Part shown: piece after piece, positions 16,490 to 26,699 of the stretch
Layout: each line of letters begins with the position of its first letter
Numbering within the stretch: position 1 is the stretch's first letter
Assembly: GCF_046250185.1 (NCBI RefSeq)
Contig: NZ_CP176469.1
Length of the DNA stretch: 64,000 bases
Strand: one strand, 5' to 3'
Source: Litorimonas sp046250185
GTDB lineage: Bacteria; Pseudomonadota; Alphaproteobacteria; Caulobacterales; Maricaulaceae
Position numbers and translations under genes: made by a program
The notes under the pieces: model-generated
Seen by the model: the letters and a program-made list of their open reading frames with translations, nothing else
Database searches by the model: none
What the model was told of the DNA's origin: nothing

Positions 16490-19320
16490 TAAGCTGCGGC
16501 CTTGTGTGATTTTTTAATTTTCAGCACTTTTACAAAGCTCGCTTTAAGCAACTTTTGCTCCGCTGCAGTCAAAGCCAATTTATCCTTGGTCGTGACATAA
16601 AACGTGTCAATCGCTGTCGTTCCGACGACTTCAATATGCGCCGACAAAAGATCAAATCCACACTCGCTAATGGCGACTGATAATGCGTGAAGTAAGCCAG
16701 GGCGATCGCGGCCTTGAAGTTCAACGATGGTCGATGTGTTTGATGCGCTTTCGTGAAACGTGACTTTAGGTTTCACAGGTATAGCCCCTGCGCGCTTGGA
16801 TTTAATTTGATCAGGAATGGTCAACCCTGACACGTCCCCCCGCGCGGCGCGATCTGTTCTGCGCCGCAAAGTTTCGAGTGTGTGGGAGCTTTTGGCGCCA
16901 AAGGCCTGCCCATCAATCGTGTGCAAATAAAACACATTCATCACGCGGCCTGTCTCCCCCGTGTGTAATCGCGCACCAACAATGGTCGGGCCACAGGATG
17001 ATATGGCCCGCGTTAAATCCGCAAATAGATGCGAGCGGTCTTGAGTCAGCACCCAAAGCTCCATCACATTGCGCGTTTTATTCACCCGCGTCTGAACGGC
17101 CGTATGATCGCCAGCTTGCAGAACGCCATCGTAAAATCTTGCATGGCGCATGAGGTCTGACATATCAAAATTGAGCCAGTAATTATTTGGCAAATCTTCG
17201 AATATAGGTCGCACCCGCTCGGCCATATCTCCGGGCAGTTTTTCGTTGACCTGCTCTTGCATCGCATGCGCCATGGCGGCTGGGGCTAACTCCTCGCGAC
17301 CCTCCAAAAATGCGGCTGTATTTTTGTATAGTCCCCGCAATAAAACCGCTTTCCAGTCATTCCAGATCCCCGGGCCCACGGCATGTATATCGACAATCGT
17401 CAGCACATATAACAGCTGCAAGCGCTCCAACGACCCAACTAGCTCTCCGAATTTCGAGATAGTTTCGGGATCAGAAATATCACGCCGCTGGGCCGTCTCG
17501 CTCATATCTAAATGACGCCGCACGAGCCATGCAACGGTGTCCGTCATAGATTGGCTAACCCCCAGCCGACGACAGGCTCGCCGCGCAAGCTGCGCGCCTT
17601 CAATACACTGGTCGCCCTGCCCCTTTCCCGTATCGTGCAACAAGCAGGTCAGGAAAATCGTCAGCATTTCAGTCTTGTCAAAATTCTTAGCGATCTCAGT
17701 CCCAATAGGCACAGCTTCAGCCATGCGGTCTTTGCGAAGATTGTCGAAATGATCAATCAGGCGCAACGTATGCTCATCCACTGTAAAAGCATGGTGCATA
17801 TTAAATTGCGTCCGGCCTACAATCCCGCCAAATTCTGTTAAATAACGCCCCAAAACGCCCGCCTCGTTCATCGCCTTTAGCGTGGCATATGGAGCCTTGG
17901 CCGAGAGGAGAAGTTTTTGGAAAAGTTTAGAGTTTTTAGGGTTCCGTCGAAAATCAGCATCAATGACATTCCGCCGAAAATCAATCGCTGAGAACGCATC
18001 AGGATGTATATCGAGATTGCGACGACCTGCCGTCTCAAATAGCTGCAAAATAATGGACGGATCGTTGCGGATGTTCATGGGGTCAGAGAACATAAGCCGT
18101 CCGTGATCCAGGACCAAATTCGGGTTTTTGAGATTGCGGCGAGAGCCAGGCAGATACGTCTCAAGCCCTTTCGGCAAGAGAATTGATTTTTCTTCCTCGA
18201 GCTTTGCACACGCAATCCGAGTTAGCGCCCCCACCTCTCGCGCATTGGTGAAATATTCGCGCATAAAGCCTTCGACGGCCACTTCCACAGGGCCAGACGC
18301 ATAGCCCATTTTACGGCATATCTCGACTTGCTTATCAAATGACAACGTCTCCGTGGCGCGGTTCGCTGTGAAGTGAAGCCAAATCCGCGTCCGCCATAAA
18401 AAGTCTGCAGCATGAGTGAAGCGCTTCGCCGCAGCTTTATTAAATAAACCCATATCCACATAATCATGGCCAAGTTGCGGGTCTGTGATTTGGCCTTTTT
18501 TATCCAAAAATCGTGCGATCCAATAGAGCACATGTAAATCGCGGAGGCCGCCCTTACCCTCTTTCACATTCGGTTCAATAACGTAGCGCGAATTGCCTTC
18601 ACGGTCATGGCGCTCGTCCCGCTCCGCGAGTTTTTCGGAGATATATTTGCGCCCGCGTCCACGCTTCACGCTCGACTGGAATTTCTTATATAGGCCGTCT
18701 GCCAAGCCTGCATCACCGCGCAGAAACCGAATGTCTAGCAAGGACGTCAAGATAGTCTGGTCCTCTTTTGCGAGCTTTACGCATTGATCTACAGTGCGTG
18801 TTGAATGACCGACCTTCAGCCCTAAGTCCCAGAGCATATAGAGCATGTATTCCGTCAACGCCTCCGTATGCGGAGAGCCTTTTTTGTTGGCGATCAAAAA
18901 TAGCAAATCCAAGTCACTCTGCGGCGCCATTTCACCGCGACCATATCCGCCAACGGCGCAAAGCGCCATTCGCTCCGCCTGCGTGGGGTTGGCGGCAGGA
19001 GTGACATGTAGGAGCGTAAAATCAAATAGCACTGTTACAATATCATCGTGAATTGCCGCTATCATTCGCGCCATTTCCAATCCGCCTAAACGACCAAATT
19101 CGAACAATTTCTTGGCGTGCTCCATCGCGTCAGATAAGGACGACTTCAGCACTGCAAGGGCGCCATTGCGGACATCGCCGCCCGCCAAAGCCAGCTCTGT
19201 TAGCTCCGCCAATAGGGCCGCACTATCAATGCCACTATCAGGGCCCACAATGCGGTCTGGAATGACGCTTGCTTTGGCCTTAGCTTTGGCTTTGGCTTTC
19301 TGTTTTAATCTTTGAGCCAT
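16489..19320 (-). CDS. glnD: [Protein-PII] uridylyltransferase / uridylyl-removing enzyme
   Basis: 943 residues: nucleotidyltransferase domain with GGYGRGEMAPQSDLDLLFLI (about 123-142), an HD hydrolase domain with CLLHDTGKGQGD (about 565), and two C-terminal ACT domains (about 740-815 and 850-930; VELQGRDRPGLLHALSVAIS). It uridylylates and de-uridylylates PII proteins in response to glutamine, setting nitrogen control. It begins with a Lys-Ala repeat encoded by a hexanucleotide tract. Both ends overlap neighbours by one base (TAATG with mutS and murJ), so mutS, glnD and murJ form one coupled unit. Confidence 0.95.
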   Translation of the reverse strand: MAQRLKQKAKAKAKAKASVIPDRIVGPDSGIDSAALLAELTELALAGGDVRNGALAVLKSSLSDAMEHAKKLFEFGRLGGLEMARMIAAIHDDIVTVLFDFTLLHVTPAANPTQAERMALCAVGGYGRGEMAPQSDLDLLFLIANKKGSPHTEALTEYMLYMLWDLGLKVGHSTRTVDQCVKLAKEDQTILTSLLDIRFLRGDAGLADGLYKKFQSSVKRGRGRKYISEKLAERDERHDREGNSRYVIEPNVKEGKGGLRDLHVLYWIARFLDKKGQITDPQLGHDYVDMGLFNKAAAKRFTHAADFLWRTRIWLHFTANRATETLSFDKQVEICRKMGYASGPVEVAVEGFMREYFTNAREVGALTRIACAKLEEEKSILLPKGLETYLPGSRRNLKNPNLVLDHGRLMFSDPMNIRNDPSIILQLFETAGRRNLDIHPDAFSAIDFRRNVIDADFRRNPKNSKLFQKLLLSAKAPYATLKAMNEAGVLGRYLTEFGGIVGRTQFNMHHAFTVDEHTLRLIDHFDNLRKDRMAEAVPIGTEIAKNFDKTEMLTIFLTCLLHDTGKGQGDQCIEGAQLARRACRRLGVSQSMTDTVAWLVRRHLDMSETAQRRDISDPETISKFGELVGSLERLQLLYVLTIVDIHAVGPGIWNDWKAVLLRGLYKNTAAFLEGREELAPAAMAHAMQEQVNEKLPGDMAERVRPIFEDLPNNYWLNFDMSDLMRHARFYDGVLQAGDHTAVQTRVNKTRNVMELWVLTQDRSHLFADLTRAISSCGPTIVGARLHTGETGRVMNVFYLHTIDGQAFGAKSSHTLETLRRRTDRAARGDVSGLTIPDQIKSKRAGAIPVKPKVTFHESASNTSTIVELQGRDRPGLLHALSVAISECGFDLLSAHIEVVGTTAIDTFYVTTKDKLALTAAEQKLLKASFVKVLKIKKSHKAAA
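19271..19300. repeat. Hexanucleotide tandem repeat in the glnD start region
   Basis: Five imperfect copies of GCTTTG (coding strand AAAGCC/AAAGCT) encode AKAKAKAKA near residues 9-17 of GlnD. The unit is a multiple of three, so copy-number change would only lengthen or shorten the Lys-Ala tail and would not shift the frame. Confidence 0.85.
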
Positions 19321-22016
19321 TACGTTGCGCCCCTTTGGGATTTCGATTTTAATTCATACAGCAAATCAAGGGCGGCCCGCGGCGATAAAGTGTCAACATC
19401 AAGGTTTTTAATCGCTTGATCAATTTGCGAAGGCTTCGCTTGGGCAGGCGGCGGTGTCGCCGTGAAAAGCGGGAGCGCGGCCAATGTCGCATCTGAATTT
19501 TGTGCCTCGTCTTCCAGCCGTTCTAATACAGCCTTTGCACGATCAACCGCCGCCATTGGCAGGCCTGCCAATTTCGCGACTTGAATGCCATAGGACTTAT
19601 CCGCTGGGCCTGGGCGCACATCGTGCAAAAAGACTAAATCACCATTCCATTCTTTCGCTCTCAAGCTGGCATTATTGGCGCCGTCCAGCGCCTCAATCAG
19701 GTCTGTCAGTTCGTGATAATGCGTCGCGAATAAAGCGCGGCATTGATTGACAGCGTGCAGATGCTCGGCCGTCGCCCACGCGATCGCCAGACCATCAAAT
19801 GTCGAAGTCCCGCGGCCAATTTCATCTAAAATCACAAAACTTTTTGCTGTGGCTTGATTAAGAATACTGGCAGTTTCGATCATCTCCACCATGAAAGTTG
19901 ACCGTCCTTTAGAGAGGTCATCACTGGCCCCGACGCGAGAGAACAACCGATCGGCCACACCGATTTCTGCATAATCCGCTGGTACAAAGCCGCCCGCTTG
20001 CGCCAGAACAAACATCAAAGCATTTTGACGCAAATAGGTCGACTTACCTGCCATGTTCGGACCAGTAATGAGAGTCAGCCGCGCACCCTCTTTCGCGTTG
20101 GCGTCCAGCACGCAATCATTAGCCGTGAACCCAGCCGCCCCCGCAGACTGCAAAGCTGCCTCAACAACAGGATGGCGGCCACGCGTAATTTTCAATCTAG
20201 TATCACTGAACATTTTGGGACGCACAGCCTTTGCATCCTGCACCCAGACGGCCCACGCCGATTGCACATCCAATACAGCCAAGGCCTTAGCCGCTGCCCG
20301 AATTGGATCAGCCAAAGCCCGCGCTCGCGATACGAATTCTGCGAACACTTCTAGTTCCAGCGCGAGCACTTTGTCGCCAGCCCCTGAAATTTGATTATCG
20401 AGGTCTGCGAGTTCTGTTGTTGTAAACCGCACGCCCGACACCAAAGTTTGCCGATGAATAAAGGGGCTATCCGCACCCTTAGACAGCATGGCGTCAGCGT
20501 GTTTTGGCGTCACCTCAATAAAATATCCCAAGACGTTATTATGTTTGATTTTCAGAGAGGGAACGCCTGCTTGCTCCGCGTATTTTACCTGCAGACCAGC
20601 AACAATGCGGCGGCTATCATCACGCAAGGATTTCAGCTCATCAATCGCAGGCCGCCAACCAGTGGCCACAAATCCGCCGTCCCGCGCCATCATTGGACAG
20701 TCAGCTTTGATCGCTTTGCCAATATCCCGCGCCAAGGCTCCCAGCTCTGCTTTATCTGCGAGGGATAGGATATCTAATTGCGAGGTGATGTTTTGCGGCG
20801 CTCCTTCGGGCACAGATTTCATAAATGCCGCGCAGATAGATTGACCATGGTTGAGGCCGTCAAATACCGTGCGCAAATCACGGGGGCCGCCGCGATCCAA
20901 GGCCAGCCTGGACACAGCCCGTGCCATATCTCCGCTAGACTTTAATGTGTCCCGAAGGCGCTCCGTGAGGCGCGGCTGTTCGGTAAAAAACGTCACGGCA
21001 TCATGGCGCGAGCCAATCGCTGCGACGTTCATCAGCGGGCGAGATAACCGATCAGACAACTCGCGCGCACCTGGCCCAGTTACCGTTCGGTCAATCACTG
21101 ACAACAAAGAGCCTTTTCGCCGCCCCGTCTGTGTTCGCTCTATTTCAAGGCTGGCGCGCGTCGCAGGGTCAATCGCCAGAAACCCGCTCGTGCGCATTTG
21201 TTGCGGCTTGGACAACTGTACAGGATTGCCAGCTTGAGTGAGTTCTAAATAATCAAGCAGGGCGCCAGCGGCCGAAATCTCGGCAGTGCTGAAATCACCG
21301 AGGCTCTCCAAGCTAACCAGTGCGAAGCGATCTTTGAGGCGACGCTCCCCCGCTCTGGCATCAAATTTCATCGAGGGCTGCGGCGTTAGGGCGATCCCAT
21401 CCAGCGGCAACGCCGCCATGATATTCGCGTCCTGATAGAGTGCCTCTGGCATAACCAATTCTCGCGGGGCCAGTGCAGCAATCTCTCCGCCTAACGCGGC
21501 CAATGTCACGCCGCACACTTGAAAGCTGCCTTCTGACACATCCGCCCAAGCCAAGCCGTAATCGCCCGCCAAAGTTTGAGACACCGCCAAGATTAAGCTG
21601 CGTCCGCGCGCGTCCAATAAACTATCTTCCGTAATCGTGCCTGGCGTTACGAGACGCACGACCTCGCGCCGAACTACGGATTTACTGCCGCGTTTCTTGG
21701 CCTCTTTAGGATCCTCAGTCTGCTCACAGACAGCGACCCGAAAACCTTTTTTGATCAGGCGTTGCAGGTATGTTTCAGACGCATGCACAGGCACGCCGCA
21801 CATTGGGATGTCTGCGCCGTCATGTTTCCCGCGCTTGGTCAAAGCTATATCGAGGGCTTCTGCCGCACGGACTGCGTCATCAAAAAACAGCTCGTAAAAG
21901 TCACCCATACGGTAAAACAACAAGGCTTCTGGCCCTACGCCCTCCTTGATCGCAAGGAATTGCGCCATCATCGGCGTGACTTTGGAGCCTTTATCGGGGG
22001 TCGTTGGGGCGTTCAT
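19320..22016 (-). CDS. mutS: DNA mismatch repair protein MutS
   Basis: 898 residues from the ATG at 22016 (MNAPTTPDKGSKVTPMMAQF); an upstream Met is in frame but outside the conserved protein. Mismatch-binding domain I carries the Phe-x-Glu motif (RMGDFYELFFDDA, about 32-44), and the ATPase shows Walker A in LITGPNMAGKSTYLRQ (about 635-650) and signature DDLSKGRSTFMVEM (about 690). It recognises base mismatches and recruits MutL. It is the first gene of the mutS-glnD-murJ-trpS run; the AmpG-like gene ends 42 bases upstream on the same strand. Confidence 0.96.
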   Translation of the reverse strand: MNAPTTPDKGSKVTPMMAQFLAIKEGVGPEALLFYRMGDFYELFFDDAVRAAEALDIALTKRGKHDGADIPMCGVPVHASETYLQRLIKKGFRVAVCEQTEDPKEAKKRGSKSVVRREVVRLVTPGTITEDSLLDARGRSLILAVSQTLAGDYGLAWADVSEGSFQVCGVTLAALGGEIAALAPRELVMPEALYQDANIMAALPLDGIALTPQPSMKFDARAGERRLKDRFALVSLESLGDFSTAEISAAGALLDYLELTQAGNPVQLSKPQQMRTSGFLAIDPATRASLEIERTQTGRRKGSLLSVIDRTVTGPGARELSDRLSRPLMNVAAIGSRHDAVTFFTEQPRLTERLRDTLKSSGDMARAVSRLALDRGGPRDLRTVFDGLNHGQSICAAFMKSVPEGAPQNITSQLDILSLADKAELGALARDIGKAIKADCPMMARDGGFVATGWRPAIDELKSLRDDSRRIVAGLQVKYAEQAGVPSLKIKHNNVLGYFIEVTPKHADAMLSKGADSPFIHRQTLVSGVRFTTTELADLDNQISGAGDKVLALELEVFAEFVSRARALADPIRAAAKALAVLDVQSAWAVWVQDAKAVRPKMFSDTRLKITRGRHPVVEAALQSAGAAGFTANDCVLDANAKEGARLTLITGPNMAGKSTYLRQNALMFVLAQAGGFVPADYAEIGVADRLFSRVGASDDLSKGRSTFMVEMIETASILNQATAKSFVILDEIGRGTSTFDGLAIAWATAEHLHAVNQCRALFATHYHELTDLIEALDGANNASLRAKEWNGDLVFLHDVRPGPADKSYGIQVAKLAGLPMAAVDRAKAVLERLEDEAQNSDATLAALPLFTATPPPAQAKPSQIDQAIKNLDVDTLSPRAALDLLYELKSKSQRGAT

Positions 22017-22058
22017 AACGGTGCACAAATTCGCGCATTCCGCGGCTGGGTGCAAGAC

Positions 22059-23564
22059 TTATATAGAGCCCTGCCCAGCCTTCTTCGCTTTACCGCGCTC
22101 TAACAAATTGATTTGCCAGGATACGATAACCGCAATCAAGGGCGGAAGGCCGAACATCGCTGTCACTATAAAGAAGTTTTGATAGTCGATCATGTCCGCG
22201 AGGGCGCCAGAAAATCCTGCCAAAGACTTGCCTGAAAACGCAACAAGCGATGAAAATAACGCATATTGCGTGGCGGTAAAATCTTTATTGGTTAGCAAGG
22301 ACATAAACGCGATAATCGCCGTGCCTGCAAAGCCAGCCGCCAAGTTATCTGCGCCGATTGTGACTAACAGATAGTGCGTGAGCGGCGCTTCAATTTGAGC
22401 CAACCAAGCAAAGGCTAAGTTTGTGACAATCGTCAAGAATGCCCCCACAATTAGGGTTCTGGGTAGCCCGAATTTTACGGCTGACCATCCGCCCGCAAAT
22501 GCGCCGACCATCAACATCACAACACCGAACAGACCTTTGACTTGTCCTATTGTGCCTTTGTCATATCCAAGGTCGATGTAAAGCGGCATCGCCATGACAC
22601 CCATCGTGTAGTCGCTTATCCGGTACGTCATCACAATAAGTAGAATAAGAAGTGTTAGCCAACCATAGCGCCTGACGATATCGGCAAAATCACCAACGAT
22701 TGGCATTTCGTAAATCGCTGAACCAGATAGAGCTGTTTTCCCCCAGATTAAGAGTCCTGCGGCGAATACGAAAGGTAATGCCAACACAGTAAGTATGAGA
22801 TAAAATAAATCTCCAATGTCTGCATATTTTTTAAAAATCAAAACGACTGCTATTATTGGAATAATTATTGCGAAGCGCGACCACTTAATGTCTTTGAATG
22901 GTTTCGCTTCTGGCTCTGGCGTACGACTGGCCCAAAAAGGTGTACTGGCTCCCACCAAAGCGATAGCGGCGACACACCAATAGGCAATGTTCCAAGAGGT
23001 AGTTTGAGCGACCCAGAGAACGCCTGAAATGGCTAATATCATCCCAAATCGATACCCAAGTTGATATACCGCAGCCAGCGTGGCTTGCTCTTTATCCTCG
23101 CCAGCATCGACCCGCCAAGCATCAACACAAATGTCTAATGTGGCGGAGAAGAACGCGATGAAGATCGCGCAAATCGCGACATTTTGGAGGTTTTGTGAGG
23201 GGTCTTGAAACCCCATTGCGACCATAGAGATAACAACACCAATAATTGCGACAAACGTCCAGGCTAGTCGATTTCCGATCTTGTCAGCGAGTATAGGAAT
23301 ACGAACCCGATCGGTCAGCGGCGCCCAAAGGAATTTTAATGAATACGCAAAACTCACCCAAATGAAAAAGCCAATCGCTGTGCGGCTGACGCCCACTTCG
23401 CGCAACCACGCCGAAAGGGTCGTATAGACCAACATGATCGGCAAACCTGCGCTAAACCCCAGTGCCAACATAGCCGCCATTTTTCGGCTGGCAAAAATTT
23501 CAGAGATTAGAAAAAACTCATCGACTTTTTTAAGTATCGTGAGTGTGGGTGATTGATTTTCCAT
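22059..23564 (-). CDS. AmpG-like MFS transporter
   Basis: 501 residues with 12 or more hydrophobic helices. The segment SAGLPIMLVYTTLSAWLREV (about 39-58) followed by FFIWVSFAYSLKFLWAPLTD (about 66-85) matches AmpG-type permeases, which import muropeptides (anhydro-sugars) from peptidoglycan recycling. Substrate is inferred from family only; no ampC/ampR or recycling gene is adjacent. It lies upstream of mutS and downstream of the PAS-REC gene, from which a terminator separates it. Confidence 0.75.
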   Translation of the reverse strand: MENQSPTLTILKKVDEFFLISEIFASRKMAAMLALGFSAGLPIMLVYTTLSAWLREVGVSRTAIGFFIWVSFAYSLKFLWAPLTDRVRIPILADKIGNRLAWTFVAIIGVVISMVAMGFQDPSQNLQNVAICAIFIAFFSATLDICVDAWRVDAGEDKEQATLAAVYQLGYRFGMILAISGVLWVAQTTSWNIAYWCVAAIALVGASTPFWASRTPEPEAKPFKDIKWSRFAIIIPIIAVVLIFKKYADIGDLFYLILTVLALPFVFAAGLLIWGKTALSGSAIYEMPIVGDFADIVRRYGWLTLLILLIVMTYRISDYTMGVMAMPLYIDLGYDKGTIGQVKGLFGVVMLMVGAFAGGWSAVKFGLPRTLIVGAFLTIVTNLAFAWLAQIEAPLTHYLLVTIGADNLAAGFAGTAIIAFMSLLTNKDFTATQYALFSSLVAFSGKSLAGFSGALADMIDYQNFFIVTAMFGLPPLIAVIVSWQINLLERGKAKKAGQGSI

Positions 23565-23610
23565 ACTGTTAGCCCTGCCTCAAGCGGAGTGAATGGTAAA
23601 GGCTGTTACA

Positions 23611-23639
23611 AACAAATAAGGCCGCCCGAAGACGACCTT
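23611..23639 (-). terminator. Rho-independent terminator after the PAS-REC gene
   Basis: On the minus strand AAGGTCGTC - TTC - GGGCGGCCTT forms a 9-bp stem (two G-T pairs) followed by ATTTGTTTG, a moderately T-rich tail. It begins about 20 bases after the PAS-REC stop and precedes the AmpG-like gene start at 23564. Confidence 0.7.
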
Positions 23640-23661
23640 ATGGTTATTGATTGGGGGCGAT

Positions 23662-24954
23662 TTAGCTGGCAATCGCTTGGCGGTCGCCTGACATCCAGTT
23701 TTCGACCATTTCTGATAATTCCTCGGCCGATACAGGTTTTGTCATGAAGTCATTCATACCGCTATCGAAACAAGCATTGCGATCATCGTCGAAGGCATTC
23801 GCCGTCAGAGCGACAATCGGGAGGTTTTTCGGAACATTTGGTAGAAGTCGAATTTTTCGTGTCGCTTCAAGACCGTCCATATTCGGCATGCGCATATCCA
23901 TAAAGATTAAGTCATAGCTAGCCGTTTTCATCGCTTCTACAGCCAGAACACCGTCTTCGACTGTTTCGACCGTATGGCCCTCAGCTTCGAGCAAAGTGCG
24001 GGTCAATAGTGCGTTGATAGCATTGTCTTCCGCGAGCAAGATTCTGTATCCTTCGCCCTCAGCGAGCGTCTCTTGTGGCTGGGTCTCAGCTACAGCCTCT
24101 GCGGGCTTTGGCGCTTCGGCCCCGACCGCTTTTGCAATCACGGCATCACGCCAATTATTACCAAGAACAGCGGAATCTGATTCGATCGGCAAGGCACGAC
24201 GCTCATAGGCGCGCTCTGGTTGAGCGTTAGGTTCAGCCTCGACGGGAGCCTCAGTTTGAGATTCGGATGGCTCAACTGGGGCCACCTCTGGGTCTTGTTG
24301 CGGCGCTGACTGGACTGCGTCTTCAACAGGCGCGTGCTCAAACACAGGTTTAAACTCTCCAGTCGTTGCGGCTGGCGCGGCTGTCTGTTCGGTGATCGTT
24401 GCTGTGTCCTCAAGCGGATCAGCCTCCATAGCGGGGGCCGTGGTGAGAGCAGGAGTTGGCTCATATTGAGGTTCAGCGGGTGGCGGAGCTGCGGGTGGCG
24501 TCTCCGTGTAATATTCATCTGGCGTGGTCGCGGCTGGTGCCGCCTCTGGTGCAGGCGCAGATACTGGATCTGGCTCTTGCAGGTCTTGGGCTTGCGTGTC
24601 TTGCGAAGATACCATTTCCTGCCCCGGATGCGGATCAGTTGGCACGGTAAAAGCCGTGACATTCCGTGCCAATGTGAAAGCGGAGCCGTCAGCCATGGTC
24701 ATTTCGATCCAGTCATAGACCTGATCAATCTCGCCGGGTTGGCCGGGAATACGTGTTTCAAAGCGATAAGGTTGTCCTGGGCCTTGAGGCGCAGGCCATC
24801 CGCCAATCGCATTATCGTGCCAATCTTGAGCTTGACCGCCGTAGAGTTGGAGAAATGCAGCGTTTACAAATAGCACACGACCCGTTGCATCGCGCTTGAC
24901 CGCAGGGTCAGGCCAAGGCCAAAATTGTGCTGCAAAAATGTCATCTGGTGACAT
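23662..24954 (-). CDS. PAS - disordered linker - receiver (REC) protein without kinase domain
   Basis: 430 residues from the ATG at 24954, favoured over 24960 because AGGGG lies 6 bases upstream of it and directly abuts the other. A PAS-like domain (about 3-105; RDATGRVLFVNAAFLQLYGG) is followed by a Pro/Ala/Glu-rich linker (about 110-285) and a receiver domain (about 300-420): YRILLAEDNAINALLTRTLL supplies the acidic pocket, DLIFMDMRMPNMDG the phospho-acceptor Asp, and DFMTKPVS the conserved Lys. The receiver is of the type usually found at the end of hybrid histidine kinases, but no HisKA or HATPase region is present. It is presumably cytoplasmic and phosphorylated by a separate kinase or phosphotransferase. 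Confidence 0.85.
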   Translation of the reverse strand: MSPDDIFAAQFWPWPDPAVKRDATGRVLFVNAAFLQLYGGQAQDWHDNAIGGWPAPQGPGQPYRFETRIPGQPGEIDQVYDWIEMTMADGSAFTLARNVTAFTVPTDPHPGQEMVSSQDTQAQDLQEPDPVSAPAPEAAPAATTPDEYYTETPPAAPPPAEPQYEPTPALTTAPAMEADPLEDTATITEQTAAPAATTGEFKPVFEHAPVEDAVQSAPQQDPEVAPVEPSESQTEAPVEAEPNAQPERAYERRALPIESDSAVLGNNWRDAVIAKAVGAEAPKPAEAVAETQPQETLAEGEGYRILLAEDNAINALLTRTLLEAEGHTVETVEDGVLAVEAMKTASYDLIFMDMRMPNMDGLEATRKIRLLPNVPKNLPIVALTANAFDDDRNACFDSGMNDFMTKPVSAEELSEMVENWMSGDRQAIAS

Positions 24955-25079
24955 ACTCATCCCCTATGCGCGCCGAATGCGCGGAATCATCGTGGTTAAT
25001 ATGTGACCTGTTAGTCTAAAAATTGTCTTACCAAATCCAGCCTTTTTCACCTATTCCGCAAGTTTTTAGTAAGGTTTGG

Positions 25080-26657
25080 TTAAGGAGAATAATAAGGATT
25101 TCGGGGTGTGCGGGAGGCGTTTGTCCCGATTTGCCCTGATCTTTGATTGCCTGACACGAGACCTTTTCGGGCGCGACGCTGTGATAAGCTCTCCGCAATA
25201 TGCAAACGATGAATGTTCTCAGACCCTGACAGATCAGCCAAAGTTCGCGCCACGCGCAAGACGCGATGATACCCACGCGCAGTTAAGCCCAAAGCCTCCG
25301 CCGCCTGAATTAACAATTTTCGCCCTTCATTGTCTGGTTCTGCCACGATATCGAGACGGTCCTGCGACAACTCTGCATTGCTCACTCCACCGTTGCGATC
25401 CATTTGGATCGTGCGGGCCATCGCGACACGCGCGGCCACCTCTGCTGTGCCCTCTTTGGACGGGGGCAAGGCTAGATCAGCTGGCGTGACTGCGGGCACG
25501 TCAATTTGAATATCAATACGGTCCATGAAGGGACCAGAGACACGCGCCTGATAATCTGCCGCACAGCGCTCTCCGCGCCGACAGGCAATGCCGTCAGCGC
25601 CCGCCGTCCCGCAACGGCATGGGTTCATCGCTGCAATTAATTGAAAACGGGCGGGATAAGAAATGTGTGCATTCGCCCGTGCGACCGTAATCTCACCTGT
25701 TTCCAACGGTTGGCGAAGACTATCTAGCACTTGTGCTGTGAATTCTGGTAGTTCGTCCAAGAATAAGACGCCCCGATGTGCTAATGATGCCTCGCCCGGT
25801 TTCGCCTTCATCCCGCCGCCGACCATTGCGGCCATAGACGCCGAATGATGGGGGGAACGATAGGGACGGTTCCGCGACAACTCCCCGCGCTCCAATAGTC
25901 CCGCCACGGAATGGACCATTGATACATCCAGTAATTCCTTGGCAGACAGGGGCGGCAATAAGCCTGGCAATCGCGCGGCCAGCATCGATTTACCTGATCC
26001 TGGTGGACCAACCATAAGCAAGTTATGTCCCCCTGCCGCAGCAACTTCCAAGGCGCGCTTAGCTGTTTCTTGGCCGCGAACATCTTTAAGATCAAGCGGA
26101 CGCACTGCGTCTTGCAAATCGCCCGGCTCTGGACGTGTCAGAATTTGCGTGCCTTTAAAATGGTTCATCAACTGCACCAAATTTTGCGGCGCGAGCAGAG
26201 GTAAGTCCCCTGCCCACGCCGCCTCTGCCCCATTGGGCTCAGGGCAAATCAAACCTTGCTCTTGGGAATTCGCCAGCACAGCCGCTGGCAACGCACCCGG
26301 CACACGCGTAATCGTTCCGTCCAACGATAATTCTCCAATCGCAAAATAGCCTTCGATAGAATCCGCTGGGATAGCATTGATCGCGGCCAGTAGACCTAAT
26401 GCAATAGGGAGGTCATAATGTGCGCCCTCTTTAGGAAGGTCAGCTGGCGCGAGATTGATCGTGATCCGCTTGCCAGGTAGATGCAGGCCCAGCGCGGCAA
26501 ATGCGGCCCGCACCCGTTCACGCGATTCTGCCACCGCTTTGTCTGCCAGTCCCACAATACTAAATGTCTGTTTGCCCGCGTTAACGACCTGCACTTGCAC
26601 GTCGACTCGGCGCGCCTCTGCGCCCTCAAACGCGACCGTACAAATTTGTGCTACCAT
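25080..26657 (-). CDS. comM: ComM/YifB family Mg-chelatase-like AAA+ ATPase
   Basis: 525 residues from the ATG at 26657 (MVAQICTVAFEGAEARRVDV), the family's usual start; upstream codons to 26705 show no similarity. An N-terminal ChlI domain (1-125), AAA+ core with Walker A NLLMVGPPGSGKSMLAARLP (about 212-231) and Walker B GVLFLDELPEF (about 300), a Cys cluster (NPCRCGTAG ... ACRRGERCAADY, about 345-370) and a C-terminal Mg_chelatase_C domain with ARGYHRVLRVARTLADL (about 465). ComM is a hexameric branch-migration helicase aiding recombination of incoming DNA. A perfect LexA-type box lies 42 bases upstream, so it is probably SOS-induced. Confidence 0.93.
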   Translation of the reverse strand: MVAQICTVAFEGAEARRVDVQVQVVNAGKQTFSIVGLADKAVAESRERVRAAFAALGLHLPGKRITINLAPADLPKEGAHYDLPIALGLLAAINAIPADSIEGYFAIGELSLDGTITRVPGALPAAVLANSQEQGLICPEPNGAEAAWAGDLPLLAPQNLVQLMNHFKGTQILTRPEPGDLQDAVRPLDLKDVRGQETAKRALEVAAAGGHNLLMVGPPGSGKSMLAARLPGLLPPLSAKELLDVSMVHSVAGLLERGELSRNRPYRSPHHSASMAAMVGGGMKAKPGEASLAHRGVLFLDELPEFTAQVLDSLRQPLETGEITVARANAHISYPARFQLIAAMNPCRCGTAGADGIACRRGERCAADYQARVSGPFMDRIDIQIDVPAVTPADLALPPSKEGTAEVAARVAMARTIQMDRNGGVSNAELSQDRLDIVAEPDNEGRKLLIQAAEALGLTARGYHRVLRVARTLADLSGSENIHRLHIAESLSQRRARKGLVSGNQRSGQIGTNASRTPRNPYYSP

Positions 26658-26699
26658 TCTGTTTCTCCCACTTCCTCCCTCACCTAAGATCAATTTCCT

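Noticed and set aside
24138..24662. 174-residue Arg/Pro/Gln-rich frame on the minus strand
   Set aside because: Shifted-frame shadow of the Pro/Ala/Glu-rich linker of the PAS-REC protein.
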